Positions 9,155 to 19,235 of a stretch of DNA of 37,026 bases are shown one piece after another; position 1 is the stretch's first letter; each line of letters starts with the position of its first letter. Below the pieces are notes generated by a model. That model ran no database searches, was not told where the DNA came from, and worked only from the letters and a program-made list of their open reading frames with translations. Position numbers and translations under genes: made by a program. The stretch is from Deltaproteobacteria bacterium (lineage in GTDB: Bacteria; Desulfobacterota; DSM-4660; Desulfatiglandales; Desulfatiglandaceae), in NCBI GenBank assembly GCA_021737425.1, contig JAIPDZ010000006.1:1-37026 (forward strand), written 5' to 3'.

Positions 9155-9724
9155 CTATTCTTGGGACTTCTGGACAATCTCCTTTAAAAACCGCTGAGCC
9201 CCCTTCAGTCCCCCCACTTTGGCGTAAAACACCCGGGGAGGCCGGCCCGTTTTAAGTCTGATCCCGAAGAAATAGGGGGTTCTCACCTTACCAAAGCTGT
9301 TGTAGAGGGAAAAATCCGCATCCGCAAAAAGGGGAAAAGGCACCTGGTACTTTTCTCGAAACACATTCACCTCAAAGGGAGTATTCCCGGCGCCAATTCC
9401 TATCAGTTTTATTTTCCCCCTGAGTTGGGGATCATTTTCGATGAGTTCATACAGCTCATTGACATCCTCTGCCTCCCGCTGACAATGGGGACAATACATG
9501 CTGAAGACTTCAATGATAAGGATCTCGGCCTTTACCTGGGATAATTGAAAAGAGTCTCCTTCAGAGACCCCCAAGTAGCCTCGCGCAGACACCTCCTTGG
9601 GAACCGGCAGAGTGAGATCCGGAAAAACATCGCCCGGCCCCGGGATGTCACCGGATGCATAACCCCTGGGTGACAGAGCAAGGCCCAACATCATCATCAC
9701 CAGACATGGAAGTATTCTTTTCAT
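9155..9724 (-). CDS. Exported thioredoxin-fold (TlpA/redoxin-like) protein with CPHC
   Basis: MKRILPCLVMMMLGLALSPRGYA signal peptide; IIEVFSMYCPHCQREAEDVNELYE. Start at 9724 preceded by GGGAG; the ORF start at 9838 lies inside a hairpin. Confidence 0.86.
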   Translation of the reverse strand: MKRILPCLVMMMLGLALSPRGYASGDIPGPGDVFPDLTLPVPKEVSARGYLGVSEGDSFQLSQVKAEILIIEVFSMYCPHCQREAEDVNELYELIENDPQLRGKIKLIGIGAGNTPFEVNVFREKYQVPFPLFADADFSLYNSFGKVRTPYFFGIRLKTGRPPRVFYAKVGGLKGAQRFLKEIVQKSQE

Positions 9725-9744
9725 GGTAGCTACTCCCTGTGATC

Positions 9745-9800
9745 TCACACCAAGAAAAACACAAGGGTAACGGTCTCTGTGGCTCTGTGACTTTGTGTGA
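9745..9800. repeat. Intergenic repeat: 3 x 8-nt units (TCTCTGTG/GCTCTGTG/ACTTTGTG) inside an imperfect inverted repeat
   Basis: TCACACCAAG (9745-9754) vs CTTTGTGTGA (9791-9800), 9/10 complementary; octamer units at 9774-9781, 9782-9789, 9790-9797. Confidence 0.6.
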
Positions 9801-9816
9801 ACCAAAAGACCGGACA

Positions 9817-9855
9817 AAGATAAAAGGGACACCCTCATGGCATCCCTTTTATCTT
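9817..9855 (-). terminator. Perfect 13-bp inverted repeat with 13-nt loop between fdhB and the downstream thiol gene
   Basis: AAGATAAAAGGGA (9817-9829) and TCCCTTTTATCTT (9843-9855). On the minus strand it follows fdhB, so it is a terminator, attenuator or processing hairpin. Confidence 0.65.
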
Positions 9856-9886
9856 GTACCCATTATGCTTTATCTTGGCGCGGGCG

Positions 9887-10642
9887 TCAACCGGCCAATT
9901 TGTTCAACATCTGCCACTCCCTGGAGAGATCCTTAAGGGACCTGCCGATCTTCTTGAGGGCCATCTTCCGGTCCATCCCCTTGGGGGCCGATGTGGCGCT
10001 GGCAAACATGTAATACTTATCAGGCTTATCCGCCAGCAGATAGAACACGCGAAGGTCCTCAAGCCCACTGAGCGTGGCATTGGGGAATTTGGCTTTTACT
10101 TCTTTTAATCGGCTCTTGGCCATATCAACCATTTTGTCCCGGTCCCCAAAATTCATGGCCCCGGTGGGACAGGTCTTGACGCAGGCAGGCAAAAGCCCGT
10201 TGTTAACCCTGTCCACACACATGTTGCACTTGGACATGTATCCGGTCCCTTTCTGGGCCCTGGGGATATTAAAGGGGCAAGCTTCCTTCACTTCTTCGGC
10301 GTTGGCCTTTTTCAGCTTGTCCGTGTACAGTACGGCCCCGGTCAGGCTGTCAATGATGATGCCTCCGGGGGCATTATATTCGGCCGCCTCCTGGCAGGGC
10401 GGGGCCAGACAGTGACGGCATTGATCCGGAAAGAAATACCATACAGGCTTGTTGTCAGGACCCATATGTTCTGAAAACCGGACCAGTTTGTAGGTATAAA
10501 AGGACAAATCCTTGGGATTCTGCATGCTCCCCCAATTTTCTGTCTCGGTGGCGGGCAGCTGATTCCATTGCTTGCAGGCAATCTGACAGCCCCGGCATGC
10601 GGTACATACGGTGGTATCAATAAAAAACGCTTTTCCACTCAT
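9887..10642 (-). CDS. fdhB: Formate dehydrogenase iron-sulfur (beta) subunit, no membrane anchor
   Basis: CTACRGCQIACKQWN, CRHCLAPPCQEAAEYNAPGGI, CNMCVDRVNNGLLPACVKTCPTGAMNFGD. C-terminus is not hydrophobic. Confidence 0.95.
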   Translation of the reverse strand: MSGKAFFIDTTVCTACRGCQIACKQWNQLPATETENWGSMQNPKDLSFYTYKLVRFSEHMGPDNKPVWYFFPDQCRHCLAPPCQEAAEYNAPGGIIIDSLTGAVLYTDKLKKANAEEVKEACPFNIPRAQKGTGYMSKCNMCVDRVNNGLLPACVKTCPTGAMNFGDRDKMVDMAKSRLKEVKAKFPNATLSGLEDLRVFYLLADKPDKYYMFASATSAPKGMDRKMALKKIGRSLKDLSREWQMLNKLAG

Positions 10643-10655
10643 CAGATCACCTCCT

Positions 10656-13600
10656 TTACGCCTTTTTCACGTTGACCATAAAGGCCTTGGTTTCAGGTAT
10701 CCGGGTATTGGGATCGCCGGTGGACGGAGTCAGCAGGTTGGCTGAATCCCCACCGTTTTTGGGATGAACCCATCCATAATGCCACGGCAGGCCCACCTCA
10801 TGCACCGTGGTCCCCTGGATCTTAAAGGGTCTGAACCGGATGGTCACCACTGCAACCGCCTCCACCTTGCCCCGGGGCGATTCCACGATCACTTTTTCAC
10901 CGTTTTTGATCCCTCGCATCTTGGCCAGTTCCTGACTCATCTCCACAAAGAGCTGGGGCTGGGCCTCCAGCAACCATGGCTGCCACCGGGTCATTACCCC
11001 GGTCTGCCAATGTTCACTCACCCGGTAGGTGGTCCCCACAAACGGATACTGGGGATCGCAGGACTTGTAAATATCCATGGCCGTAGCATACTTGGGGGCC
11101 ACCGGGCTGACCAGTTGGTCGGAAAGGGCATTCTTTTCCACCGGACACTCCATGGGCTCGTAGTGTTCGGGGAAAGGTCCGTCCGCGCGGCCCGGTCCGA
11201 ATACATGGGCATGCCCCTCGGGCTTCATGATAAAGGGATATTTGGTGTCCGTGCGATCAGACCCGTCCGGGTTCTTCATGGGATACCATCCCCCGTCCGG
11301 CACATCGCCGACCCACTTTTTGGACACATATTTGCCGTCTTTGACATCTCCCTTAAACTCGATGACCGGATGCTCCTGGTCCCAGGGTTTTCCGGTCAAA
11401 TCCACCGAGGCCCGGTTGTAGATAATCCGCCGGTTGACCGGCCAGCACCAGGACCATTCCGGGTTCAGGCCGATGCCGGATTTTTCCCGTTTCCGTCTCG
11501 CCGCCATGTTCCCCTTGCTGGTGTAGGAGTTACAGTACAGCCAGTTCCCGCTGCTGGTGGAGCCATCGTCCTGGAGATAGGCAAAACTGGGCACCAGATC
11601 GCCCTTCTTGAAATGCTTCCCTTTGATGGTCACATCCCTCAGAAAATAACCATTGATCTCCTTGGCCATCTTGTGGGCATCAAACTCACCATGGGAGGTG
11701 TAATCCCATTTCAGGTTCAGAATCGGTTCCGGAAACACCGCGTCCTTGTCTTTCCGGTACAGGTACTTGAGTTTTTTACCCAGGGCGATGAGCATATCCC
11801 CGTCCGACCTGGCCTCTCCCGGAGGATCGGCCGCCTTGTAGCGCCACTGCATCCAGCGTCCGCTGTTGGTAATGGACCCCTCCTTTTCCACCGATACCGC
11901 ACAGGGGAGGAAGAAGACCTCGGTCTTGACCTTCTTGGGGTCCATGTCCGGGCCCTTCCAGAAGGACCCGGTCTCATTGTCGAAGATATTGACATTGACC
12001 ATCCAGTCCAGCTTGGTCATGGCCTCGCGGTTTTTGTTGGCGTTGGCCCCTGAGCCCGCAGGGTTCTGACCCCAGGCAAAAAAGCCGGAGAACTCACCCC
12101 GGTACATGGCATCAAAGAGATCCAGCCACGAATAGGTCTTGCCGTCATCCAGCTTGGGCAGCCAGTTATAGCCGAAATCGTTGGCCCTGGTGCCCTTGTC
12201 CCCAAAAAAGGATTTGAGCAGGCTGACCGAGTATTTGGGATAGTTTCCCCACCAGTTGGCGCTCAGTGGATCGTTGGTTTGGGGGGTGTACTTCTTGTTA
12301 TAAGCGGCCAGGGTCGGCTGGGAGGCCTTGGGGGTCTTAAGATACCCGGGCAGGATATGGAACAGGATGCAATGGTCCGTGGACCCCTGCACATTGGACT
12401 CCCCTCTCAGTGCATTGACGCCGCCGCCGGCCACGCCCATATTGCCCAGAAGCAACTGGATGATGGCCATGGCGCGAATATTCTGGACCCCCACCGTATG
12501 CTGGGTCCATCCCATGGCATACATGATGGTCCCGGCCTTGCCCTTGGCACCTGTGGCGCCGTAGGTCTCGTAGACCTTGGTCAAATCCTCTTTCGGGGTC
12601 CCGGTGATGGCCGATACCGTATCCACATCATAGCGGCTGTAGTGTTTTTTAAGCAGTTGAAGAACACACCGGGGATCCTGAAGGGTTCGGTCTTTCTTGG
12701 GAATCCCATTGGCGCCTTTCACAAATGCCCACTGGCTCTTGTCATATTTGTGTTGCTTGGGATTATACCCGGAGAAGAGCCCATCGGTGAAGCCGTAGGA
12801 GTCGGCCACGATGAAACACGCGTTCGTGTACTCGGCCACATACTCCTCAAAATATTTGTTGTTATTCAGGATGTAATTGATCATTCCGCCCAGGAAGGCG
12901 ATGTCAGTACCTGATCTCAGGGCGGTATAGATATCCGCCTTGGAAGAGGTTCGAGTGAATCTCGGGTCCACACTGATCAACGGGGCCCCATTCTTCATGG
13001 CCTCAGTGACCCATTTGAAGGATATGGGATGGTTTTCCGCTGCATTGGATCCCATGATCAGGATACAATCGCTGTTTTTGATGTCGATCCAGTGATTGGT
13101 CATTGCGCCGCGTCCGAACGACTCTGCCAGAGCCGCAACAGTTGCGCTGTGTCAGATACGGGCCTGGTGCTCGATATAGACCAGCCCCAGGGACCGCATT
13201 AAGGCCTGTATCAACCAGCATTCCTCATTGTCCAGTGCGGCGCTGCCCACATTGGCAATGGCGGTGGTGCGATTGACTACCTGGCCTTTGGCGTTTTTCT
13301 GCTCGAAACTGGCATCCCGGCTCTTTTTCACCCGCTTGGCAATGGTCCAAAGGGCCCAATCCCAGGATACCTTCTGCCATCTCGTGCTGTACGGGGCCCG
13401 ATACATGGGCGTGACGATCCGGCTGTCGTTGTTGGCCAACTGGCTCAGGGCCGCCCCTTTTGAGCACAGAGCCCCTTCGTTGACCGGATGATCCGGATCC
13501 CCTTCGATGTTGATGATTTTTCCCGCTCCCGCCTCTCCGGTGCTACAGATTACGCCACATCCAACAGCACAGTAACAACATATGCTCGTTGTCTCCTTGG

Positions 13601-13727
13601 CGTAGCGCAGCTTGAGTGTCTGGGCGTGGGATTTGAAGGGTTTCAAATCCAGTCCCAGGCCCAGCATGGCCGCACCTGCAGCAGAGGCCCCTGTGATCTT
13701 GAAAAAATCACGACGCGAAACGTTCAT
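10656..13727 (-). CDS. fdhA: Formate dehydrogenase alpha subunit, selenocysteine-containing, Tat-exported
   Basis: ORFs 13152..13727 and 10656..13103 are in the same frame, interrupted only by TGA at 13154-13152: ...EHQARI-U-HSATVAALAESFGRGAMTNHWIDI. Twin-Arg signal SRRDFFKITGASAAGAAMLG; CCYCAVGCGVIC cluster; SD AAGGAGG before ATG. Confidence 0.95.
13118..13136 (-). promoter_or_regulatory. Putative bacterial SECIS hairpin of fdhA
   Basis: Minus strand GCGGCTCT-GGC-AGAGTCGT, 8 pairs including G-U, starting 15 nt after the UGA. Confidence 0.65.
13152..13154 (-). other. In-frame UGA predicted as selenocysteine in FdhA
   Basis: TGA sits at the Mo/W-ligand position of the family motif (Q-A-R-x-[U/C]-H-S-x-T-V). 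Confidence 0.95.
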
Positions 13728-13910
13728 GGTTCCTCCTTTCTTTCCTCCGCTAAGATTTATGGTTTATAATGTATGGTTTATTAATGAAGGCTTTTCGGTG
13801 ACTGTTCCAAAAGCATGTTCTCAATCAGAGTCCCGGGTTTGCGCCGAAAGCGGGCTGAAATCGAACCCATCGGAAATTCCTGCAATGGGGATGGCCTACG
13901 ATTCTCCTAT

Positions 13911-13938
13911 TGAATACCGGGTTGTCAGTGCTTGTCAA
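13911..13938 (-). promoter_or_regulatory. Possible sigma70-like promoter for fdhA
   Basis: Minus strand TTGACA - 16 nt - TATTCA. The -35 is perfect, the -10 is weak. Confidence 0.3.
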
Positions 13939-13979
13939 GTGCTTTCATCACTTTTTTGGGAATAAAATCAAGGAGTTAA

Positions 13980-13999
13980 ATATATCAAAAATGATATAT
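13980..13999. promoter_or_regulatory. Palindrome ATATATCA-AAAA-TGATATAT in the fdhA/hdrA divergent region; possible regulator site
   Basis: Perfect 8-bp arms at 13980-13987 and 13992-13999, between two divergent selenoprotein genes. Confidence 0.45.
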
Positions 14000-14217
14000 G
14001 GGTAGAAATTCGCAATTGAAACTTGTCCACCCCTCGGGGCTGAGGTTCAGGGAACAGCCTACAGTTCGGCTTACAACCAAAATAGGGTTGCACGATGGCT
14101 ATAATATAGTTACAATGTATTTACTTTGTCCCAGGACCTGGAAATGACCAGTCGGTCCTGCGAAACTTGAAAATCTACTGGATGCCATAGCGAATCGATG
14201 GATTGAGGAGACAGTCG

Positions 14218-17200
14218 ATGCCCCAAAACATACAAGGGTCCGTACTGGTGGCGGGCGGCGGTATTGCCGGCATGCAGGCGGCCCTGGATCTGGCAGACTC
14301 CGGCTTTTACGTTCATCTGGTGGAAAGCTCTCCGGCCATCGGCGGGGTCATGGCCGAGCTGGACAAGACCTTTCCCACCAATGACTGTGCCATGTGAATC
14401 ATCTCTCCCAAACTGGTCGAGGTCGGCCGGCACATCAACATCCAACTTCATACCTGCTCCCGCATAGAACAAGTTCAGGGGGAGCCGGGAGACTTTGAAA
14501 TCACCCTTCATAAGACCCCCCGTTTTATCGATCCGGAGGTCTGTACGGGCTGCGGGGATTGTGCTCAAGTGTGCCCCGTCACCCTGCCCAATGAATACGA
14601 TCAGGGACTTACGGTTCGGAAAGCCATCTACAAAAAGTATCCTCAGGCCATTCCCGGGGCCTTTGCCATCCAGAAAACAGACCCGGCGCCCTGTGGCCTG
14701 GCCTGCCCGGCCCATCTGAATGTCCAGGGCTACGTACAGATGGTGGCGCAGGGCAAGTATGAGCAGGCCTTGGGCATCATTATGGAAAATCTGCCCCTTC
14801 CGGGAGTCCTGGGTCGCATCTGCCCTCACCCCTGCGAGGAGGCCTGCCGCCGATGTGAGGTGGATGAGCCGGTGGCCATCCGGGACCTCAAGCGGCTGGC
14901 TGCGGACCAGTTTGATCCCAGAGAGATACCCGTCCATTGCGATCCCAAAAGAGCGGAAAAGGTGGCCGTCATCGGGTCCGGACCGGCCGGTCTTACGGTG
15001 GCCTACCACCTGGCACGCAAAGGCATTCAGTCCACCATTTTTGAGGCCCTCCCCGAGCCCGGCGGGATGCTGCGGGTGGGCATCCCGGATTACCGGCTTC
15101 CAAGAGAGGTCCTGGACAGAGAAATCGAGGTGATTACCCACCTGGGAGTGGAAATACGCACCAACACCTCTCTGGGCCGCGATGTGACCATAGATGGCCT
15201 TTCAAAAGAAGGGTACCAGGCCGTATACCTCGCCATCGGCGCGCACAAGGGCATGGACTTGGGCATTCCCGGAGAAGATGCCCCAGGCGTGTGCCAGGGG
15301 GTGGACTTTCTAAGGGAAGTGAACCTCAAGGGAAATGCTGAAGTGGGGAAAAAGATCGCCATCATCGGCGGGGGGAACGTGGCCATTGACGTCTCCCGGT
15401 CCGCCCTACGGCTGGGGGCCGAAGCGGTTACCCTCCTCTACCGCCGGACCCGCGCAGAAATGCCCGCCTGGGAGGAGGAAATCGAGGCTGCCGAGGCCGA
15501 AGGGGTCCGGATGAGCTACCTCTCAGCCCCCCGGGAGGTGCTTGTGGAGGACGGGCAGGTGACAGGCCTGCGCTGCATCCGTATGGAATTGGGCGAACCG
15601 GATGGCTCGGGCAGGAGACGACCCGTCCCCGTACCGGAGAGTGAGTATGATATCGAGATTGATCAGTTGATTACGGCCATCGGTCAACGCCCCGATCTTT
15701 CAGTACTGGAGGGTATCCAGGGGCTTGAGTTCTCCAGATGGGGAACCCTGCAAGTGGATCCGGTGACCTGGGAAACCGGTCGCAAAGGCGTGTTTGCCGG
15801 GGGTGATCTTCAAACCGGGCCGGGAGTAGCCATTGATGCCGTCGCAGCCGGTCTACAGGCGGCCGAATCCATTGTCCGGTATCTAAACGGCCGGGAGAGG
15901 GCCCGGGAGCGCAAACCCGGATCCGATGAAAAACCCCGATACCGGCCCATCCCGCCGGAGCATCCCAAGGACTCCCGGGCCGGCATGCCCCAAATTTCCA
16001 TGGAAACGCGGGTCCACAGCTTCAAAGAAGTGGAAGCAGGGTATGATCCTGAAACCGGCCGGCGTGAAGCCAATCGCTGCCTGAACTGCGGCTACTGCTG
16101 TGAGTGTTATCAGTGTGTAAGCGCCTGTAAGGCAGGGGCCGTCACCCTGAAAACCCACGCCCAAAGGGTTGAAACGCTGACCATCCAGGCAGGTGCGGTC
16201 ATCCTGGCCCCGGGGTTTCAGCCCTTCGATCCTGCCGGGCACACGGCCTATGCCTATGGCCGGCATCCCAATGTGGTCACAGCCATGGAATTTGAGAGAT
16301 TTCTCTCTGCCTCTGGACCCACCCGGGGCCACCTGGTGCGACCCTCTGACGGAACCCCCCCCGGCAAAATCGCCTGGATCCAGTGCGTGGGATCCAGGGA
16401 CGTTCATGCCTGCGATCACGGGTATTGTTCCTCTGTGTGCTGCATGTATGCCATCAAGGAGGCCATCATTGCCAAGGAACACGCAGGGCCGGATCTGGAA
16501 TGCGCCATCTTTTACATGGACATGCGGACCCAGGGCAAAGACTTCGAGCACTACTATACCCAGGCCCGTGACCTTCACGGGGTGCGTTTCATCCGGTCCA
16601 GGGTCCCGGCCATCGACTGGACCGGTGGGGAACATACCCTCATCATCCCCTATGTGAATGAATCCGGCGAGATCGTCCAAGAGGCCTTTGATATGGTGGT
16701 TCTTTCCGTGGGAATGGAACCCGGCCCCATGGCCATGGACCTGGCCGGAACATTCGACTTGGCCCTGACCGAGGGACATTTTGCACAAACCGCTTCCTTT
16801 TCGCCGGTCTCCTCATCCAAAAAGGGGGTATATGTGTGCGGTGCATTCTCAGGACCCAAGGATATCCCCCAATCCGTCATTGATGCCGGTTCTGCAGCAG
16901 CCGAAGCAGGGGCCCTGCTCAGCGGCGCCAGAAACACCCTGACCGTGGAAAAACAGACCCCCCGGGAGCAGAATGTGAGCGGAGAGCGGCCCCGCATCGG
17001 GGTATTTGTGTGCCATTGCGGCATTAATATCAGCGGGGTGGTGGACGTCCCCGGGGTCAGGGACTACGCCGCATCACTTCCCTATGTGGAATATGTAACG
17101 GACAATCTATATACCTGCTCCCAGGACACCCAGGACGCCATGGCCAAGGCCATTCAGGAAAACCACTTGAACCGGGTGGTGGTGGCGGCTTGCACGCCCA

Positions 17201-18657
17201 AGACCCATGAGCCCCTGTTTCAGGAGACCCTCATCCAAGCCGGGTTGAACAAGTATCTCTTTGAGATGACCAATATTCGAAACCAGGATTCATGGGTCCA
17301 CAAGGACCATGAAGACCTGGCCACGCAAAAGGCCCAGGACCTGGTGAGAATGGCGGTGGCCAAGGTGGCCCTCATGGAACCCCTCGAGGACTTCCCTTTG
17401 GAGATCAACCCACGGGCCCTGGTCATCGGAGGGGGTATCTCGGGGATGACCGCCGCCAAGAGTCTGGCCGAACAGGGCTATGCGGTCTGCCTGACGGAAA
17501 GGGGATCTGAACTGGGAGGCCAGGCCCGCAACCTGTTTAGGACCTGGAAAGGGGAAGATATCCAAAAAAACCTGGATGAACTCATCTCAACGGTGGAGGC
17601 GAACCCCCGGATAGACGTCCGCCTGAACACTCAGCTATTGGACGCGGAAGGGTTTGTGGGCAACTTCAGGACCACCCTCGGGCCTCCCGGCGGGGAGGGG
17701 GAAACCATCGAACACGGGGTCACCCTCATCGCCACGGGCGCCAGTGAATCCGAGCCCCGGGAATACCTCTACGGGAAAGACCCCAGAGTGCTCACGCACA
17801 CCCAACTGGACCGGCGATTCCTGGCCCAGGACCCCGCACTCAAACAAATAAAAAGCGCGGTATTCATACAGTGCGTGGGTTCCCGGGAACCGGATCGGCC
17901 TTACTGTTCACGGGTATGCTGTACCCATTCCATTGAAAGCGCCCTCCATCTAAAAGAAATAAATCCGGACATGCGGGTATTCATCCTGTATCGGGATATC
18001 CGCACCTACGGGGAACGGGAATACCTCTATCGTCAGGCCCGCATGGCCGGGATCCTGTTCATCCCGTTTTCCCTGGATCAAAAACCACGGGTTTCCGCCG
18101 GTGACGAGGGTCTGAGAATCTCTGTCGTGGACCGTCTCTTGGAAAAAGAGGTGGTGATTACCGCTGATCTGCTCTCCCTGGCATCGGCCATCGTGCCCCC
18201 GGCAGACGAGGCCCTGTCCAAGTTCTTCAAGCTGCCGGTAAACGAGGACGGCTTTTTTGTGGAGGCCCATGCCAAACTGGGTCCCTCTGAATTTGCCACC
18301 GACGGCGTCTTTTTGTGCGGCATGGCCCACTACCCCAAACCCATAGATGAATCCGTGGCCCAGGCCCTGGCCGCCTCATCCAGGGCCGTGACCCTGCTGT
18401 CCAAAAAGTCCGTCCTTATGAGCGGAATGGTGGCCCATGTCAATTCCTCCCTGTGCAGCGGCTGCGGGGTATGTGCGGAGGTGTGCCCTTATTCCGCACC
18501 ATCCATGGTGTCAGAAGGGGCTTTGGCGCCCAGGGCCGAAATAAATCCGGTCCTGTGCAAGGGATGCGGGTTATGCGCGGCATCCTGCCGTTCCGGGGCC
18601 ATCAACCTAAGAGGGTTCGGAGAAGATCAGATTATGGCCATGATTGAACAGAGTTGA
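14218..18657 (+). CDS. hdrA: HdrA-like flavoprotein: HdrA-GltD-HdrA fusion, selenocysteine-containing
   Basis: In frame with ORFs 14203..14397 and 14569..18657 through TGA at 14395: [19 protein letters not shown]. Three FAD-type GxGxxG motifs ([24 protein letters not shown]), a GltD-type NAD(P) site ([29 protein letters not shown]), C-terminal 2x[4Fe-4S]. GAGGAG before ATG 14218. Confidence 0.93.
14395..14397 (+). other. In-frame UGA predicted as selenocysteine in HdrA
   Basis: UGA occupies the conserved Cys of the HdrA motif NDCAMC(I/L)xxPK. Confidence 0.92.
14413..14430 (+). promoter_or_regulatory. Putative bacterial SECIS hairpin of hdrA
   Basis: CTGGTC-GAGGTC-GGCCGG, 6 pairs with G-U, loop containing GGU, starting 15 nt after the UGA. 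Confidence 0.65.
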
Positions 18658-18734
18658 AGGAGCCTCCCGTGCCGGGGATAACGGCGAACGCAACACCTTA
18701 TCCATAATCATGAACAAACCAGGTGAGAAAACAT

Positions 18735-19202
18735 ATGACCGAGATTGATGTAAACAAGACAGATCCTTATTTTGCCAGGGACATTATGAACCAGCCCGGG
18801 GGTGAAAAGATATGGGCCTGCTTTTCGTGTCGCACGTGTACGGCAAGCTGTCCCATAGCAGCCATCAATCATACATTCAATCCTGCACGGATCATCCGGA
18901 TGGCCTTATACGGGCTAAAACAGGACATCCTTAGAAGCGACTTCATATGGTTTTGTTCAAACTGTTATGCGTGCCAGGAGAGATGCCCCCAGGGGGTACG
19001 CATTACCGACATCATGACCCTGTTGAAAAACATGGCCATCCAGGGGGGATATATGCCATCCGGCATCAAATCCCAAATGGATATCATCAAAGGGGAGGGT
19101 CGCATCTACCCCATTGACGATTTTGACAATAAAAAGCGGGCCAAGGCGGGTCTTCCGCCGCTCCCCACTTCGTGCGAGGTGGTCAAGGCACTGTTTTCAT
19201 AG
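18735..19202 (+). CDS. hdrC: Heterodisulfide reductase subunit C-like iron-sulfur protein
   Basis: CFSCRTCTASCPI and CSNCYACQERCPQG; AGGTGA before ATG 18735. Confidence 0.93.
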   Translation: MTEIDVNKTDPYFARDIMNQPGGEKIWACFSCRTCTASCPIAAINHTFNPARIIRMALYGLKQDILRSDFIWFCSNCYACQERCPQGVRITDIMTLLKNMAIQGGYMPSGIKSQMDIIKGEGRIYPIDDFDNKKRAKAGLPPLPTSCEVVKALFS

Positions 19203-19235
19203 GACCGTTTCGCCAAACACGTAAGGAATGAGCCG

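Noticed and set aside
10764-12053. 429-aa plus-strand ORF opposite fdhA
   Set aside because: Shadow ORF over a conserved molybdopterin oxidoreductase; His/Gly/Pro-rich antisense composition.
13104-13154. fdhA as a frameshifted or split pseudogene
   Set aside because: Both halves are in one frame and the single TGA falls precisely on the known Sec position with a hairpin downstream.
14395-14568. hdrA as a nonsense-mutated pseudogene with a restart at 14569
   Set aside because: The reading frame through the TGA preserves HdrA motifs ([24 protein letters not shown]) and the TGA replaces a conserved Cys.
14110-15141. 343-aa minus-strand ORF over the hdrA start
   Set aside because: Antisense to conserved HdrA and GltD motifs; no family-like motifs.
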